The notes under the pieces are model-generated. The model was not told where the DNA came from. It saw nothing but the letters and a program-made list of their open reading frames with translations, and ran no database searches. This document shows positions 22,742 through 35,465 of a DNA stretch of 64,000 bases, piece after piece; position 1 is the first letter of the stretch, and each line of letters begins with the position of its first letter. Position numbers and translations under genes: made by a program. Source of the stretch: Rhizophagus irregularis (lineage: Eukaryota; Glomeromycota; Glomeromycetes; Glomerales; Glomeraceae); contig NC_089448.1 in NCBI RefSeq assembly GCF_026210795.1, positions 2,542,001 to 2,606,000 on the forward strand. Direction: 5' to 3'.

Positions 22742-22764
22742 GACCGCCATTATTTTCGCCAGGG
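22742..22764. mobile_element. Solo mariner-like terminus
   Basis: GACCGCCATTATTTTCGCCA continues into GGGTTTGTA and matches the right end of the element at 20065-20997. Its ACTGACCGCC flank is closer to the left end at 20065, so the two may be the outer pair of a larger element. Confidence 0.6.
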
Positions 22765-24540
22765 TTTGTAATCATTCTTAGCCTTTAGCAAATGATTCAT
22801 TAGTCTGCTTTTTTTGCCTAATCTCTTTGTAATCCTCTCGCATTATCCACTTTTTCATAGAAATTCACCATCCTGAAAAGAAATATAATTAAGTAAAGCT
22901 AACGATGATTATATTTTTAATATAGGAGGATCATCCTTAATAACTGGGACCTTAACTTTTCTTATTGAAGTTATTGAAGATTTTCATCATTAGATGATAA
23001 AATTGAATTAGCTTTCGATTGAATTCAATTTGTCATTCAATACAATTTTATTTTTGATCTAAGAGTAATAATGATCATCTCTTCGCTCAATAGTTGATGT
23101 CATTTCTTCATAAATATCTATATATGATATCAAGATCATTTTCAGTGGCCGTTGTATTTTCTAGAATATAGAAATATTATTTATTCTCTTCATACTTATT
23201 TTATATTAGTATTAAAGTAAAAGCAAAAACATCCAAAATCACTTAGATTATGGAATTTAAAGGTTACAAAGATTACGTATCAGTGTAGTCGTGCCATATT
23301 AGCACAAATATAATCCATTTTTTGAAGATGAAGAAATTAAAATTAGTCAACTTCATAAATGCACACTCTATGAATGCACCCACTATATGCTTTATAATTA
23401 TTTTACTCTATAAATGCATGCCCTCTTTAAATATGCTCCCGTAAAAAATTTTATCCGTAATTTTGTATGAATATGAGACATTTAACATGGATTAAAAAAT
23501 GCGGAATAATTTTTTTTATAGGGGTTATTTTAAAAAATATACAAAGTCCCAAGTTTGTAGAAAGTTGACTAACATAAAAATTGATGTTCGATATCCGGAT
23601 ATTCGGATCAAGTACAGGGCCGTGGCACAATATAAGTGTACCCTTAAGCGTGTAACCTGAGATTTCCAGTTAACCCTTACGAAATGTGATTTATTAAAAC
23701 TTTGTCAATCATCAGCTTAACAAATCTGATGCATCCAAATTATCGGACTTTTTAGTTTAAAGGAAAGGTTCCTCTCTTACCAATTTTTTGAAACGTTGTT
23801 GTCTTTCCACTTTATTTTTAATAAAATATGCAGAAAATATACAGATGATTTTTAGCATCTAGTAGGCGAAATACTGTGAACACGTGTAAATATTATACTC
23901 AATCTGTCTAGACATCCTTGTGTATCCCCCGCTTCGGGCAAATAATCTAAAAAAAGTGATGATCTTTGAAAAGTAATTAAACCAGTAAAATTAAAAGATG
24001 TTCTTTATGTGAAATTGTAGATTTATATTCCGAGAAAATATTTTATACACAGTACATTACATAATCCTTAAATCCCACCCCTTATATTAAATTTCGACTA
24101 AATATATTATTTAATTAAAGTTCTTAAATGTAACGTACATATATATATGTATAATATATAGAAAGATGATAACTTCATCATCCTTCGGATGATAACCCAT
24201 TTATATACTACTAGAAACACAATCGTTGATGTTCCCACAAATCATTTACTTTTTCGTCTGATTGTAAGATGGACCCGAGATTGCTTTTTTTATCATTTCC
24301 GAAATACATTATTTTTTTACAATAACATTAGATCGTGTTAAAACTCGATCGAAATCTTATTTTTTTTTATTATTTTTTTTTTTTGCCACGCCCAATAATA
24401 AGCCGGATGTTTTTTGTTCCATCAAAAAAAAAAAATTTTTAAATTACAATAAAAAAAAAAATTTTTAAAATTACAATAAACAATTAAAAAAATAATATGA
24501 TTGCAGTAACCAGTACTGCTTGTTTTTTCTGTCATTCAGA
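22765..24540. other. No gene seen
   Basis: AT-rich intergenic DNA with a few homopolymer runs and a duplicated AATTTTTAAATTACAATAAA string at about 24435-24480. No convincing reading frame. Confidence 0.5.
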
Positions 24541-26062
24541 CTATTCAGCCTTTGAATTATTGTTATTTGAATTATTGTTATTTGAATTATTTGCAGAGGA
24601 AGTCAGTGAATCTTTGTAATTTACCACTGTACTATTAATCAAAAGTTTTTTTAAGAAAAAGAATACTGTCAACCAATTTGTCACAATTAATAAATGAAAA
24701 AATAATAATTCCCATAATCTTTAAATCTTAATGAAATACTTAATGAATACTTACTAATAAATCAAAAAACTTTCAACAGTCAATGCGAGTAACGGGAAGA
24801 AAACATATTGAATCCAATAATAAAACATATTCCACATAAAAACATAAATTGTATTGGTTCTATGCGAAATACTCATAATGACAAATATAATTGCTTGAGA
24901 AAGTAATCCACCAAAGATCGCCATTACAGGTGTAGTTATCTACGTAGATAAAATATTAATACGATATAAGAAATAAATAAACATATTAAATGGTATATAA
25001 TATACATAAAGAACAATAATTACATTTCTGGCACTCTTTTTGATACTTTGTACTTGACCGCTACTAGTAACCCCCGATGAAATGTTACGATCTTCTATTA
25101 CTTTAATATAACTCTTTATTACAGACATTAACTTGTACCAAAAGTATATTAACACCAAACTGTATATTACTTCCCAGATTACAATAGCAATATATTTTGC
25201 TGCAAAATAGTAATTTGCTGCTTCGATATCATTCCTATCAGCATATTCTCCTGTTAATGAAGATAGTGGAAACCACGCGAATATTGGTAACAAAAATAAT
25301 AATATTCCAATAATGTCAACAAGAAGTATATTTGGTCCATATTTTTTACATAAGAGCTCATAATTCTCATTAAACTGTACGTTTGGTGTTGCATAAACTA
25401 ACGACGAATTAGAAAGTTATTATTATAAAGAATCAAAGAAAGAAATCATTTGTTTTTTTAATTAATATGAATTATTTATAATTTACCTATACTAATGGTA
25501 TAAAGTATAGCGGCTGATGCAGAAAAGACCACTGCCGATACATTACCAACTGTTAATATTTTAAAAAAGTTCAATAAAGTTTCTTTTACACATAAAACAT
25601 TTAAACTTTGTCAAAAAAAAAATCTTACGTTCTGCCGCTTTGACACTAGGATACAATTCAACTTCCAAAGCAATCAGATGAAATGCTTCAACTAAAAAAA
25701 AAAGGGAATTTAACCTCTAATAATTTCGCTGTGACAAAATATCAAAAATATCCAAACTTACGAGCCATATATGCAATCACTAACAAGTGATATGAATGCA
25801 TAGGTTTGGGTCTTATCCATCCTCTCTCATTGGAAGCAGGCAAGAAGAATGGTTGCTTCCTAACTTTAATAAGATATATCAAAAGTCCACTGGCCATAAT
25901 TGTTGCCAATATAGACATTATTGCCAATATCCATCCAGAAGTAACATAAAGTTCACTATGTTCACATCCATATATATTTACGCGGAAATCACAAGAGCAA
26001 ATTTCTTCTCCATTTTCTGTTTTTTTACACAAAAGAGTGAAATTATTTATAAGACGAACCAT
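24541..26062 (-). CDS. Seven-transmembrane receptor-like protein
   Basis: Six exons (26062-25762, 25691-25629, 25549-25487, 25397-25006, 24939-24755, 24631-24541) join in phase to 364 residues. Seven hydrophobic segments are visible at about 42-66, 90-112, 124-143, 164-187, 208-230, 266-296 and 303-335. A short Cys-containing N-terminus precedes them, a hydrophilic loop of about 35 residues lies between segments 5 and 6 (231-265), and an Asn/Ser-rich tail ends the protein. This is the layout of a fungal GPCR-like protein, with the tail predicted cytosolic. I cannot assign a ligand or a GPCR class. The junctions at exons 4/5 and 5/6 were chosen because they restore segments 6-7 and the tail; without the 4/5 splice the frame stops after segment 5. 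Confidence 0.75.
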
Positions 26063-27706
26063 ATTTGAAGTTGGGATTTACTTTGAGTGAAGATAGAAAA
26101 AGTTAACTTATATATATAGGATTTTTTATTATATATGTATATGTAATCTGCGTACTTAAATTAAAATTAAATCTTAAATTACAAAGCCAATCGAAGTATT
26201 TTGTTAAGTTTCTGTGTTTAAATTTACCAATAGGGTTTGCATTTAATTGCATTTAATTGTTGGTAAATCATTATGAAAGCATTATTTGATTATTTCATAA
26301 AAAAAAAATGAGTAAACATAAATAAAAATAATTATTGAGTTTCCGATTGATTCGGATAAACTTTCTTGTAACTCCAAATAAAAAAATATATTTTAAAATT
26401 ATCTTTGCTCATTCCATTTTTTTTTCCCCAATTAATTTATAGTTAAAACAAAATATTCTTTTCTATAAGCTCATAACTTTAATTTTCTAGCATAAAATGT
26501 ATTAATCTTAGATAGATTAATAATTAATTAAAATGCTTTTACTAGTAATTACCTAAATTTTAAATATTCTAATTACTAATTATTTGTTCAACGTAACTGG
26601 ATAAAGTATAAAAGGACGTTTATCATTGCTACTTACAACAAATTATCATTCGTTCCCAATGATCTTATTTACGGGCAACTTATGATGGTTCTTTTTCTAG
26701 AATTTGAGCGAATATACTGTGCATATATATAAAAATGAATGATTCAATCATTTATTTACATATTATATTATATTAATTCGAATTAAGTATTCTTCCTGAT
26801 TTACCTTTCGAAAATCCTTCTATTTCTGATAGAATTAAACAATTATTATACTATTAATGTTAGTAATATTAAATTAAAGCACCAATAATTTCAATAATTT
26901 CCTATTGGGAAATCATTGATGAAAGTTATAATTTTAAGAGCGCATTGGTATTTTTAGTATAATTAATTTAGAAAATTATTACGTATAATTTGTAATCTTG
27001 CTTATAAACCGAATTTCTCCCGGAATAGAAATAAAGTATTACAGCATTACGAGTACATTTGTACAAAAGTAGTTATGCTGGGAATATTAGAAAGTAAACA
27101 ATTAATTATTACTTCCCCACGGAAATATTCGGCCTGTCGATCCAGACTCCAAGTTGTTATCTGCATATCTGATATTGCGCCATTTTTTTTATAGAATTAT
27201 ACATTTGGTAGTTTTTGAGAGGAAACCGCGCAGGGTTTACAAGATCATCAAGATACTGTAATAGGGTACTAATGAAGCACAGACCGGAACAACCTGCTCC
27301 CGGATGCATATTCTACTCTTGCATAATTGCATTGTTTCCATAGATTACTATTTTATATCAAGAGTTCAAAAGGCATCTACGATAAATATCAAAACTTTTT
27401 TTATATATCAATATCGATACCGATTTGGTAATTTTTAATATATACAAAGACACTACTTATTTTGAGTCGTAAATTCTACTTAGTATATTTGTTAAATCAC
27501 GGAGATTTGAATTACCGTTCTGTTTGTTTAATAATAAATCAGCAGTCGTCATTTGTTTTGTTTAGGTCTGCGGGTGATCATTAACAATAAATCATAATAA
27601 TCATAAAATCATAAATCTATAATGCCGGCTGAGAAATCAATTTATATCCATAAATATTCAGTTGATTTATAAAAACACGTTCCAGTTCTTTTATACCCCA
27701 AGAAAT
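26063..27706. promoter_or_regulatory. Divergent intergenic region
   Basis: This 1.6-kb stretch separates the 7TM gene (-) and the Rad1-like gene (+) and must hold both promoters. I see AT-rich DNA only, with no specific site I can defend. Confidence 0.4.
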
Positions 27707-29200
27707 ATGTCTTCTGCATTTTTAACAACGGTAAATAAAAAAAATTATCATGTTGAAAGATAATTCTCGTGATTTCATTATTTTAACAAATATCTTAATA
27801 ATTCTAAGGATTCGTCGGAGCAAATAACGCCTTTATTTAAGGCTAACACAACGAATCCAAAACGACTTTTTGAAATTCTCAAAGGTGTTAGCTTGAAAAA
27901 AAAAGTGAATAATAATAATGAACAACAATAATAATAAATTAATAATAGATTAATTGTCTTTTTTTTAAAAGATGTGATTAATTTTCCTTAAGAATTACTT
28001 ATCTGTTCCTTCTTTTTCTCGTTTTAGGACTTGGGTCATATGTCTATAACACGTAATGGTATATCCGTGAAAACCGGTTCAACTGGTCAATTTCAAGGTA
28101 AAGAAGTTCCTTTTTTTTAAAAAAAATAATAAATAAATATTTTATTTAACTATATTATTTATTTACCTTGTTTTTTTAGCTGTAACGTTCATTCCGCGCG
28201 AATTCTTCTATTCATATACTTTTAATGGAACGGAAACACTTGAAATTGTTATTATATTATCAGATCTGTATGGAATTTTAGGGATTGTCCAAGATGATTA
28301 TGATTCTTTTGATCAACCTTTGGATGAGGAATATCACTCTTTACAAGGATATTCTTCTGAACTAGGAGATCAAGAAGGTCAACAACAGTTATTCACAGAT
28401 GACGGTGGTGATGAATCAATTACGAGTAATGAATTCGGATTCAACTATCAAGAACTTGAAGCATCATTTGAATATGAGAGAGAGGATGCAACATTTAATG
28501 TAAACTTATTTGATAATACGACTTCAAGTATGATTGAAATAATTCCTGTATTACAAGAACCATTACATGATATTCCTGAACCACCAAATAAGGTTATCTT
28601 TTTCAAAATTTTATTTTACGAATTGAAAAAGATTCTAAGAGACTGCATCAAAACTGGATCAAAATTTCGATTGAATGGATACAAACATGAAATAACCGTA
28701 TTGAGATTTAGTAGTCGTAATGAACATCAATTTGTTGAAGTAATAATGTTTATAGTGTTATTGAAATTTATCGTATTATTTGAATTTATATTTATTTTCT
28801 TTTGTTAATATTAATAGCATTCTATTAGACCCGATGCATTTTTTCAATACAGGATTAATGATGATTTTCAATTCACGTACGTAAAAAGGTATTAAACTCA
28901 AATATTTTTATACAATGGATTTTGTTCATGTTCTATAAAATTTTTTTTATTAAAATAGATACCCAAAGCAACACATTCAACCTTTGTTATCCTTACTTAT
29001 CAATAAAAAGGAAAATATAGAAGTGGCAATTTATACAAATGGACTAATGAAGATGAAGTTTTGCCCTGGTGATGTACATAATTCATACGTAAATTATATG
29101 GTAAGTATATGTGTAATTGTGAACATGAAGTATTTTATTATAATAAGTTGACCTTTTTTTTTAAAAAAAAAAGATGACGACAATGGTTGAAGGCGAGTGA
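27707..29200 (+). CDS. Rad1-like checkpoint clamp subunit (PCNA fold)
   Basis: Seven exons (27707-27730, 27809-27904, 28028-28097, 28180-28739, 28818-28876, 28959-29100, 29174-29200) join in phase to 325 residues, close to Rad1 family length. The start resembles the first PCNA-like fold of Rad1 (LFEILKGVSL, then HMSITRNGISVKTGS and AVTFIPREFFYSYTF). The second half ends with HIQPLLSLLINKKENIEVAIYTNG in the manner of the second clamp fold. An acidic, probably disordered insert lies at about residues 90-170. Rad1 is part of the 9-1-1 clamp that loads at DNA damage. Exon 2 uses a GTGAAT donor. The family call is by pattern and moderate; Hus1 or Rad9 relatives are alternatives. Confidence 0.6.
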
Positions 29201-29358
29201 TCTATTATACGAACTTAGTATTTGCGGTTATATATTATATTTGTATATATATTCCATTTGTAAATATTTTAATAATTCTTATGTACAAAATAAACACTCT
29301 TTGCAGTTAAATATCTTACTGGAATATGTCATATCATAATAAATACTACTACTACACT

Positions 29359-30758
29359 TTACTTAAATTTAGCTAAAAATTCTTCTTTAAACTTGCTTTT
29401 TTCTAATAAAATAATAAAATTTGGAATTCCATCTTTAATAACATATTTAGGATGAGATAAAACTTCTTTTAAAGTACAATTTTTTCCAACTTTAACTAAT
29501 TTAGTTGTCGGTACAGCATCACTACCACCTACTACAGGTGTGGGTAAATTATATTCAAAATAAATCAATAATTGAGAAGGGATATATTTCTTTTCATTAT
29601 CCCATGGAGCATGTTGTTCAAACATTACTTCTAAATGATCTAAAAATGTTGATTCCTCATTAAATGATTCAATAAAGTCCGATTCTTTATACTCTGGGTA
29701 TAAAAAAAATACTGGCCAAATTAAATTATTTGTTTGTTTATCTAATCGAACTGATCTTAGTGATGTTTGTGCTTTTGATGATGAATATTCCATTCTTATA
29801 TTTCTTTCCTATAAAGAATTTTTTGATCAATAAAGGCTTGACTTGCGAAGAACAAAAAAAAAAATTTTAAATACCTTTATCGCTCTCTTTAATTCTTCTT
29901 CTGATTCACGTTCTTTATGCTCTCTTTCTTCTTTCTCTTTACGTTTCTTATCCAGAACTTCTTTTTTCTTTAAACATTTTTCTTTTTCATTCTGTAATGC
30001 TAAATTATTAGGTTGTATCTATATAGTAAAAATTTGAATTAGAATTACTTAATCTCCAAACAAAAAATTAGATTTAAAATGAGGCATTTTACCGCAAGTC
30101 CATGTTCGCAACAATCTATAGCTTCTTCAATTCTATCAAGAGCATATAATGCTTTTACAGAACGATAATATGCTTTAATGTTTTTTGGATTTAATTTTAA
30201 TGCTTTTGAACAATCTATTAAGACTTTTCTATAATTTTCTATTTTAACATCAAAAAGAAGTTAATTAATTAGTAATTTTTAAAAAATATATATCACTTTT
30301 CATTTTTTTTTGAGTATATACACATATACATACCTAATTCGAGATTAACAGCGGCTCTATTAGTTAAACAAGCCTCAATAATTTTATCATCTTTACAATC
30401 TGTTTCTAATGCTTTTGTGTAATAATTTATTGCATCTTTATATTGTGATTTACCAACTTTAAAACATTCATTTCCTTGATTCTTAAAATTTTCTGCTACC
30501 TCTATTATTTTAAAAATATATTTAAAAGAATTTTACTAAACTTATATAGAAAAATAAAAAGATAACTATGATATTACAAAGAATACCTTCAGGAGGACCG
30601 TCATAGATCAGAGACTGTAAAGCGGCTAAAGTATCATTCTCTTCTTCAGGTAATTCGGTCATGAATAAAGGTATTTTATTCATTTCTTTAAGTAAATCAG
30701 TACCTTCCCCAAATCCTCCATCTACTTTTGCTTTTTGTGGTCCTAACATATTTGTCAT
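29359..30758 (-). CDS. CNS1: Hsp90 co-chaperone CNS1/TTC4 homologue
   Basis: Five exons (30758-30587, 30501-30334, 30238-30093, 30018-29875, 29808-29359) give 359 residues. An N-terminal segment with the conserved PLFMTELPEEE stretch is followed by three TPR motifs (about 60-165; NFKNQGNECFKVGKSQYKDA, LTNRAAVNLELENY, AYYRSVKALYALDRIEEA). Next come a charged Lys/Glu helix (about 166-215) and the C-terminal wheel domain (WPVFFLYPEYKESDFIESF at about 237). The TPR block clamps the C-terminus of Hsp90/Hsp70, and the wheel domain contacts translation elongation factor 2 in yeast. The gene is convergent with the Rad1-like gene, with about 160 bp between the stops. Confidence 0.9.
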
Positions 30759-30959
30759 TATTTGAAATACTCGAACTTTTTTTTTTCGAAAAAAAAAACT
30801 TTTTAATCATGATAATCTACAATTATTTTCACGTGATGTAAACTCTTCACAGGCCACATATACAATTCACAACATAATTGCTTTATACTTAAAAGTTTAC
30901 TCCGGTGGAAAAATGAAAGAAAGTTACGAAACATCAATGTACCTTTGCTACTTTTACTT

Positions 30960-31150
30960 GGATTATCGCAAAGATTTCCATATTAATTAAGATGCACCAT
31001 ATCTTTGCCGAAGAGGAAGACGCTATTCAACTATGCGCGTGATTTATATGACGAAAAGAACGATCCAGGAGTTCAGTATGAAATCACGAAGGGAAATGGT
31101 ATGATTCTCTGGCAGCTGATGGTGTTGGTGAGTTGGTCGTATCGCAGTGG
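30960..31150 (+). pseudogene. Decayed duplicate of the small gene that follows
   Basis: Broken frames here match the next gene: a YLDYRKDFH string near 30957-30985 parallels YWDYRKENSVIFH of the intact frame, and EEEDAIQLCARDLYDEKN near 31010 parallels its ALEFAEELGDGKE region. Stops and a frameshift separate the pieces. This suggests a head-to-tail duplication of the domain. Confidence 0.6.
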
Positions 31151-31473
31151 ATAATATCATCACCTATCTACATCACGATATTGAAGAATATGAACCTGGG
31201 ACTGTTATGTATATCGTTTACGCTTATTGGGATTATCGCAAAGAAAATAGTGTCATCTTCCATGCCGCATTCGACAATGAAGTTGAAGCACTCGAATTTG
31301 CGGAAGAGTTAGGAGATGGAAAGGAAAGTGAAGGTGAATATGCATGTCAAAGTGGAATGCTATTCGATCAACATGAGAAGGATCAAGAGAGTCTATGGAG
31401 GATCGCCGTGGACTATGTAATCAATGCATATAATGCATATGTATGTAAAATGTTTCAAAAAATGTTTCAATAA
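31147..31473 (+). CDS. Small protein of unknown function (108 aa)
   Basis: A single open frame encodes an acidic 108-residue protein with YIVYAYWDYRKENSVIFHAA followed by a Glu-rich helix. I do not recognise the family. The decayed duplicate immediately upstream shows the same module, so the true protein may originally have been larger and this ATG may not be the native start. No membrane segment or signal peptide is visible. Confidence 0.5.
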   Translation: MDNIITYLHHDIEEYEPGTVMYIVYAYWDYRKENSVIFHAAFDNEVEALEFAEELGDGKESEGEYACQSGMLFDQHEKDQESLWRIAVDYVINAYNAYVCKMFQKMFQ

Positions 31474-33042
31474 TATAATTCTTGAATCTCGACAATTCCG
31501 GATTACTCACCGTAAAAGGTCAATTCATATGACCTTTTGTTTATTGAACTTCCAAATGTGAGTTAAATTAATTCGTGATCCTACGATGATCGATAGAAAA
31601 TCTTGACTGGGGAAAAACAGGACCTTTTTATTAGTAAATGTTGCACAGGTAATGAAATCCTGTTTAAATATTTGTGCAACATGTGTTTTAATTAAGAGAC
31701 AATAATATTAATTATTTAAATTTTGTTAATTATTATTACAATAACATTTTTAAATCATCCATTTGCAGATTCCTTTCGATCGGATGAATGTCCAAAAATT
31801 TTTATTTGTTAACATAATAATACTGCATAAATGTTCCTTTTGTAGGTTTATAATTAATCTATTGGCTTTGTGAATAAATGCACTGCATATTTGCATGTAC
31901 CTGAATGATATATTAATTAGAAATAAAATGGAGTATTATTAGTTTTTTGAACAAAAATAAAGATTTCAGATGATAGATATTACGATATTACGAGCGTTTC
32001 ACACCCTTAATTTTGTAATATTACAATTATCGATTCCCAGGTTATCAATCAATAGTCTTACAAGAATATTTTTTATTCACAGTTTTGGTCAAATCGTTCA
32101 ACTATAGGTGCATTTTTTGAAGATCCACTATCTACAAAAAAAAAACCAATTAAAAATTAGATATCAACCACTCTGAACAAATTTGGTTAAATTTCAATAA
32201 ATATAAATATACCGTTATTGTACGAATAAAAAATATTTCGAAACTTTGTCTACATGATTATAACTGACTCTATAACTAATTTATATTTATTAATATATAA
32301 TTGCTTTTTTTAACCAAACAACCTTTAAATCGTTTCATGATAAAAAGAAATATAAAAAGAAAATCTAGGAAGAGATCTTTTTTAATCTATCTAATTTATA
32401 GATCTAATAAAAAAATAGAAAAATATGAAAAAAAAAAATTATTAACGTAACTGAAAAAGTGACTGAAAAGCATTTGAATTTCTTGCATAAAAAGGTTAGT
32501 TATTTTTAATCTCAACGTGGAAACAATTATTAATGGTTTACTAATTGCTTGTTTTGAATTATATATACTCTTAACTTTTTACACTCATGGCAATATGCTA
32601 AACACTAATAGGCTAAAACTTTCCCCTTATGTTATATATTTAAATTGTATAATTATAAATAACAGATAGGTTTACTTTATAAGCAAATGATTTACTTTAT
32701 AAGGTAGTGAATTTAAAACAAATTGATTATAATAAATAAGGTATGATCATCAATTTCATTATTACTTACCAAAAAAAAAAATTATTTATAACAATTCCAA
32801 CGCATATAGCCGATGGCTTTGTGGAAAAAAAGGGATATAATAATCTGAAAAGAAGTTTCTTATTTTAACTTTCTAAAAAAAAAAATTTACTATATATATA
32901 AAATTATAAAAAAAAAAGTTGCTTCGTCTCTTTTAATAATAATTGAGTTATGGTTATTTGAGAGCTCAACTTTATTTTATATATATATATATGTATATTT
33001 TTTTTATATTATTTAAAAAGATTTTTTTTTTACTAGTAAAAT
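31474..33042. other. No gene seen; promoter side of the RING gene
   Basis: AT-rich DNA with many poly-A/T runs. A (TA)n tract at about 32980-32993 and TATATAT strings lie 30-70 bp upstream of the next ATG and could act as a TATA region. Confidence 0.4.
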
Positions 33043-34944
33043 ATGCCATTTACGTTAGCAGCACCACACTCAGAGGTTGAACCTTCTAGACAAGAAACTC
33101 AAAGAGCTTCGCTTTTCAATACTAACGCCGTTTCCGATACCGCCACTACCACAAATCATCACCCACAAAGACAAAGAAGTGCATGTAGTTTATTAATTCA
33201 AACCCTAAAAACGAATTCAATGGTTCGTTATGGTGTATTAATATTTATAATAGCATTAATTAGCATATTATATTTTGCTACAACACATCAAGTATTAAAA
33301 CCGACAGGAGCGGGACCAACAATAACAAGTGAATTATTAACCTTTAACCCAAAGAAAGTTCCAGATACTATTCAAAAGCCACCCGATGATGGATTTCTTT
33401 CATCAATAGGTGGTACTCAACTATATGATACTTATGATGCCAATGGTAAAGGAAATGTACAGCAGAAAGTTGAAGGTACTTTAACAAATAATACAAGTCA
33501 AAATTTAAGGGGAATATTATATGATCGTGGAGATGGTTGCCAAAGTATTAAGTTCGGTTCAGCTGAACCATCACCACCGGGAACTATTCCTTCAATTCCA
33601 GTACCTAATGCACTTTCACCTTATAAAATTGGTTTAATAACATCTGATGCTAGTCCAGCGAATCCAAATTGTAATTTAGCAACGAAAATTAATAATTCGA
33701 TAGCTGATAATGATACAGCATTAATTTTAACTTATCAAAGTAATATGGATGAAGTTTTAAAATTGAAACAAAATGATTATGAAATAACAATATTTACTAT
33801 TAATAAATCAGCGGGTAAGAGTTTATCAGATGAATTAGATCTTATACATAGCAAGTATTTGTCGAATAAAGATGAAACTACTAGAACTGTCTTAACTGTT
33901 ACTTTGAGCCCTTACCGTCAATTGGTCGTTAGTTCTTGGTTATTCGCTATGTTTGCAGTTGGTGGTATTTTAGTTGCTTCATTTTTTGTGTCCATTTTAA
34001 TTCATATGAGACTTTATCGTTTAAGGAGGAATCAACAAGATGAAGTAAGAAGACAGAGAGCTGTTGATGAAGAATTAGGAATGAAAAAATGGACTCTAGA
34101 TAAAGAAGATATTGACACTTTCCCTATCGTTGTTTATGTTAAAAAAACTGTGACAACTTCGAGTAATGTAGTAGAATCAACTAATGATGCTGCAAAATCA
34201 TCAACGAGCGATTCGGATGAACAAAATGAAAATGATGATCCAAGAACACAAAATAAAAACAATGAATCCACTTCAAGGGATCAACAACTTCATCGTTCAG
34301 GATCAACACGTTCAACACGTTCAACAAAATCAACAAGATCAGTTAATGCGATTAATAACGCAACAAATTTATATAATTCAACAACCACTCCAACCACTCC
34401 AACCACTCCAGTCACTCCGATCGCTCCAATCACCTCTCCAACCTCTCCAACCGTTTCAACCACTCCAACCACTCCAATCACTTCAACTACTCCAACAGCA
34501 TCAGCAGCAACTGTAACAGATGACAGTGATGTAGATACGTGTGCAATATGTATAGAAGATTTTGAGGACGGTGAAAAATTAAGATTATTACCCTGTAAAC
34601 ACTGGTATCACGTAGAATGTATTGATCCTTGGTTAACAACAAAAAGTAGCAGTTGTCCTTTATGTAAAACAGATTGTAGGCCAAATCAAATTGAAGAAAT
34701 AGTTACTGATAGTAGACCTGATCAAGATAATAATGTTGAAAGCGAAGAAAGTGACAGAAATGTTAATAATGTTGTCGGTAGAATGAGTAAAGCCGTTGGT
34801 AAATTATTTGGTAGTATAGGAAGAAGAAGTACAAGCGTAAGACCGGTAAATACACAACAACCACAACAACCACAACAATCACGAAATAATAATGATAGTA
34901 CCGTAGTTGAATTAGAAATGGAAAACATTAATTCTTCGAGATAA
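33043..34944 (+). CDS. PA-TM-RING type E3 ubiquitin ligase
   Basis: An intron-less frame of 633 residues. Residues 59-84 form a hydrophobic signal-anchor segment. Residues about 160-240 contain a protease-associated-like lumenal region ([12 protein letters not shown]..., [12 protein letters not shown]). A second membrane segment lies at about 299-327 ([20 protein letters not shown]). A C3H2C3 RING-H2 finger occupies residues 500-543 ([28 protein letters not shown]). Thr/Pro-rich tandem repeats (about 446-490) precede the RING, and an Asn/Gln-rich tail ends the protein. The topology fits the RNF13/RNF167-like PA-TM-RING family, which ubiquitinates endosomal or vacuolar membrane proteins. Substrates are unknown. 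The single-exon structure is unusual beside its intron-rich neighbours. Confidence 0.88.
   Translation: MPFTLAAPHSEVEPSRQETQRASLFNTNAVSDTATTTNHHPQRQRSACSLLIQTLKTNSMVRYGVLIFIIALISILYFATTHQVLKPTGAGPTITSELLTFNPKKVPDTIQKPPDDGFLSSIGGTQLYDTYDANGKGNVQQKVEGTLTNNTSQNLRGILYDRGDGCQSIKFGSAEPSPPGTIPSIPVPNALSPYKIGLITSDASPANPNCNLATKINNSIADNDTALILTYQSNMDEVLKLKQNDYEITIFTINKSAGKSLSDELDLIHSKYLSNKDETTRTVLTVTLSPYRQLVVSSWLFAMFAVGGILVASFFVSILIHMRLYRLRRNQQDEVRRQRAVDEELGMKKWTLDKEDIDTFPIVVYVKKTVTTSSNVVESTNDAAKSSTSDSDEQNENDDPRTQNKNNESTSRDQQLHRSGSTRSTRSTKSTRSVNAINNATNLYNSTTTPTTPTTPVTPIAPITSPTSPTVSTTPTTPITSTTPTASAATVTDDSDVDTCAICIEDFEDGEKLRLLPCKHWYHVECIDPWLTTKSSSCPLCKTDCRPNQIEEIVTDSRPDQDNNVESEESDRNVNNVVGRMSKAVGKLFGSIGRRSTSVRPVNTQQPQQPQQSRNNNDSTVVELEMENINSSR
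34381..34500 (+). repeat. ACCACTCCA tandem repeats within the RING gene
   Basis: Nine-base units ACCACTCCA and variants encode a Thr-Thr-Pro-rich linker. They also generate open frames in other registers on both strands. Confidence 0.85.
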
Positions 34945-35383
34945 GAAGAAATATTATATTTATTGTTATTAATTTTTATATATATATATATATTTAACGA
35001 CATTCTTTTATATATTAGGAATGGGTGAGGCGTGTATAAGTGTATTATAATTTTTTCCCCTGTATTTTAGTTAAAATAAAAAAAAAAAATATTCATGTTG
35101 AATAAGTCTTCAAATAAAAAAATTTTTTAATTATGAGATAAAGGCTCTATTATACCTTGAATCGTACAAGTCTTTCAGATAGTGAAACGTGATACAGGTG
35201 ATAAATAAACACCGTAGAGGTATATAAAATCTCGTAACGGGCTAACGGCTCTTCGTATTTAAATTAAAGTTTAGATCTTTAAGTTTATGTATCACGTTGC
35301 ACCGTCAAATTCTATAAATACATGCCAATTATAGGTTATAATAGTAATTAGAAATTGAAATTTTGCGAATATTTCATAATCTA
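34945..35383. other. Intergenic, no gene seen
   Basis: It holds the 3' flank of the RING gene (with a short (TA)n tract at about 34979-34993) and the 5' flank of the first tRNA gene. No further feature is seen. Confidence 0.5.
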
Positions 35384-35454
35384 GCATGCTTGGTTTAGTG
35401 GTATAATTCGCGCCTGCCACGCGCGAGACCCGAGTTCGATTCTCGGAGCATGCA
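35384..35454 (+). tRNA. tRNA-Gly(GCC), copy 1
   Basis: A 71-nt cloverleaf: acceptor GCATGCT/AGCATGC with discriminator A, a D arm with GGTTTAGTGGTA (A box), anticodon stem CGCGC/GCGCG with loop CTGCCAC (anticodon GCC), and a T arm CCGAG-TTCGATT-CTCGG (B box). There is no intron. A run of 14 T follows at about 35466-35479 and can serve as the polymerase III terminator. Confidence 0.95.
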
Positions 35455-35465
35455 AAAAGTTGAAA

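Noticed and set aside
25796-26068. Plus-strand 90-codon frame
   Set aside because: It is antisense to exon 1 of the 7TM gene, whose spliced frame and membrane pattern are coherent.
30782-30800. Possible terminator hairpin (CTTTTTTTTTTCGAAAAAAAAAA-like)
   Set aside because: A poly-T/poly-A inversion is common in this AT-rich genome and lies upstream of the CNS1 start, not after a gene.
34184-35003. Open frames in other registers and on the opposite strand of the RING gene
   Set aside because: They are shadows of the Thr/Pro repeat and Asn/Gln-rich tail of the intact 633-residue frame.
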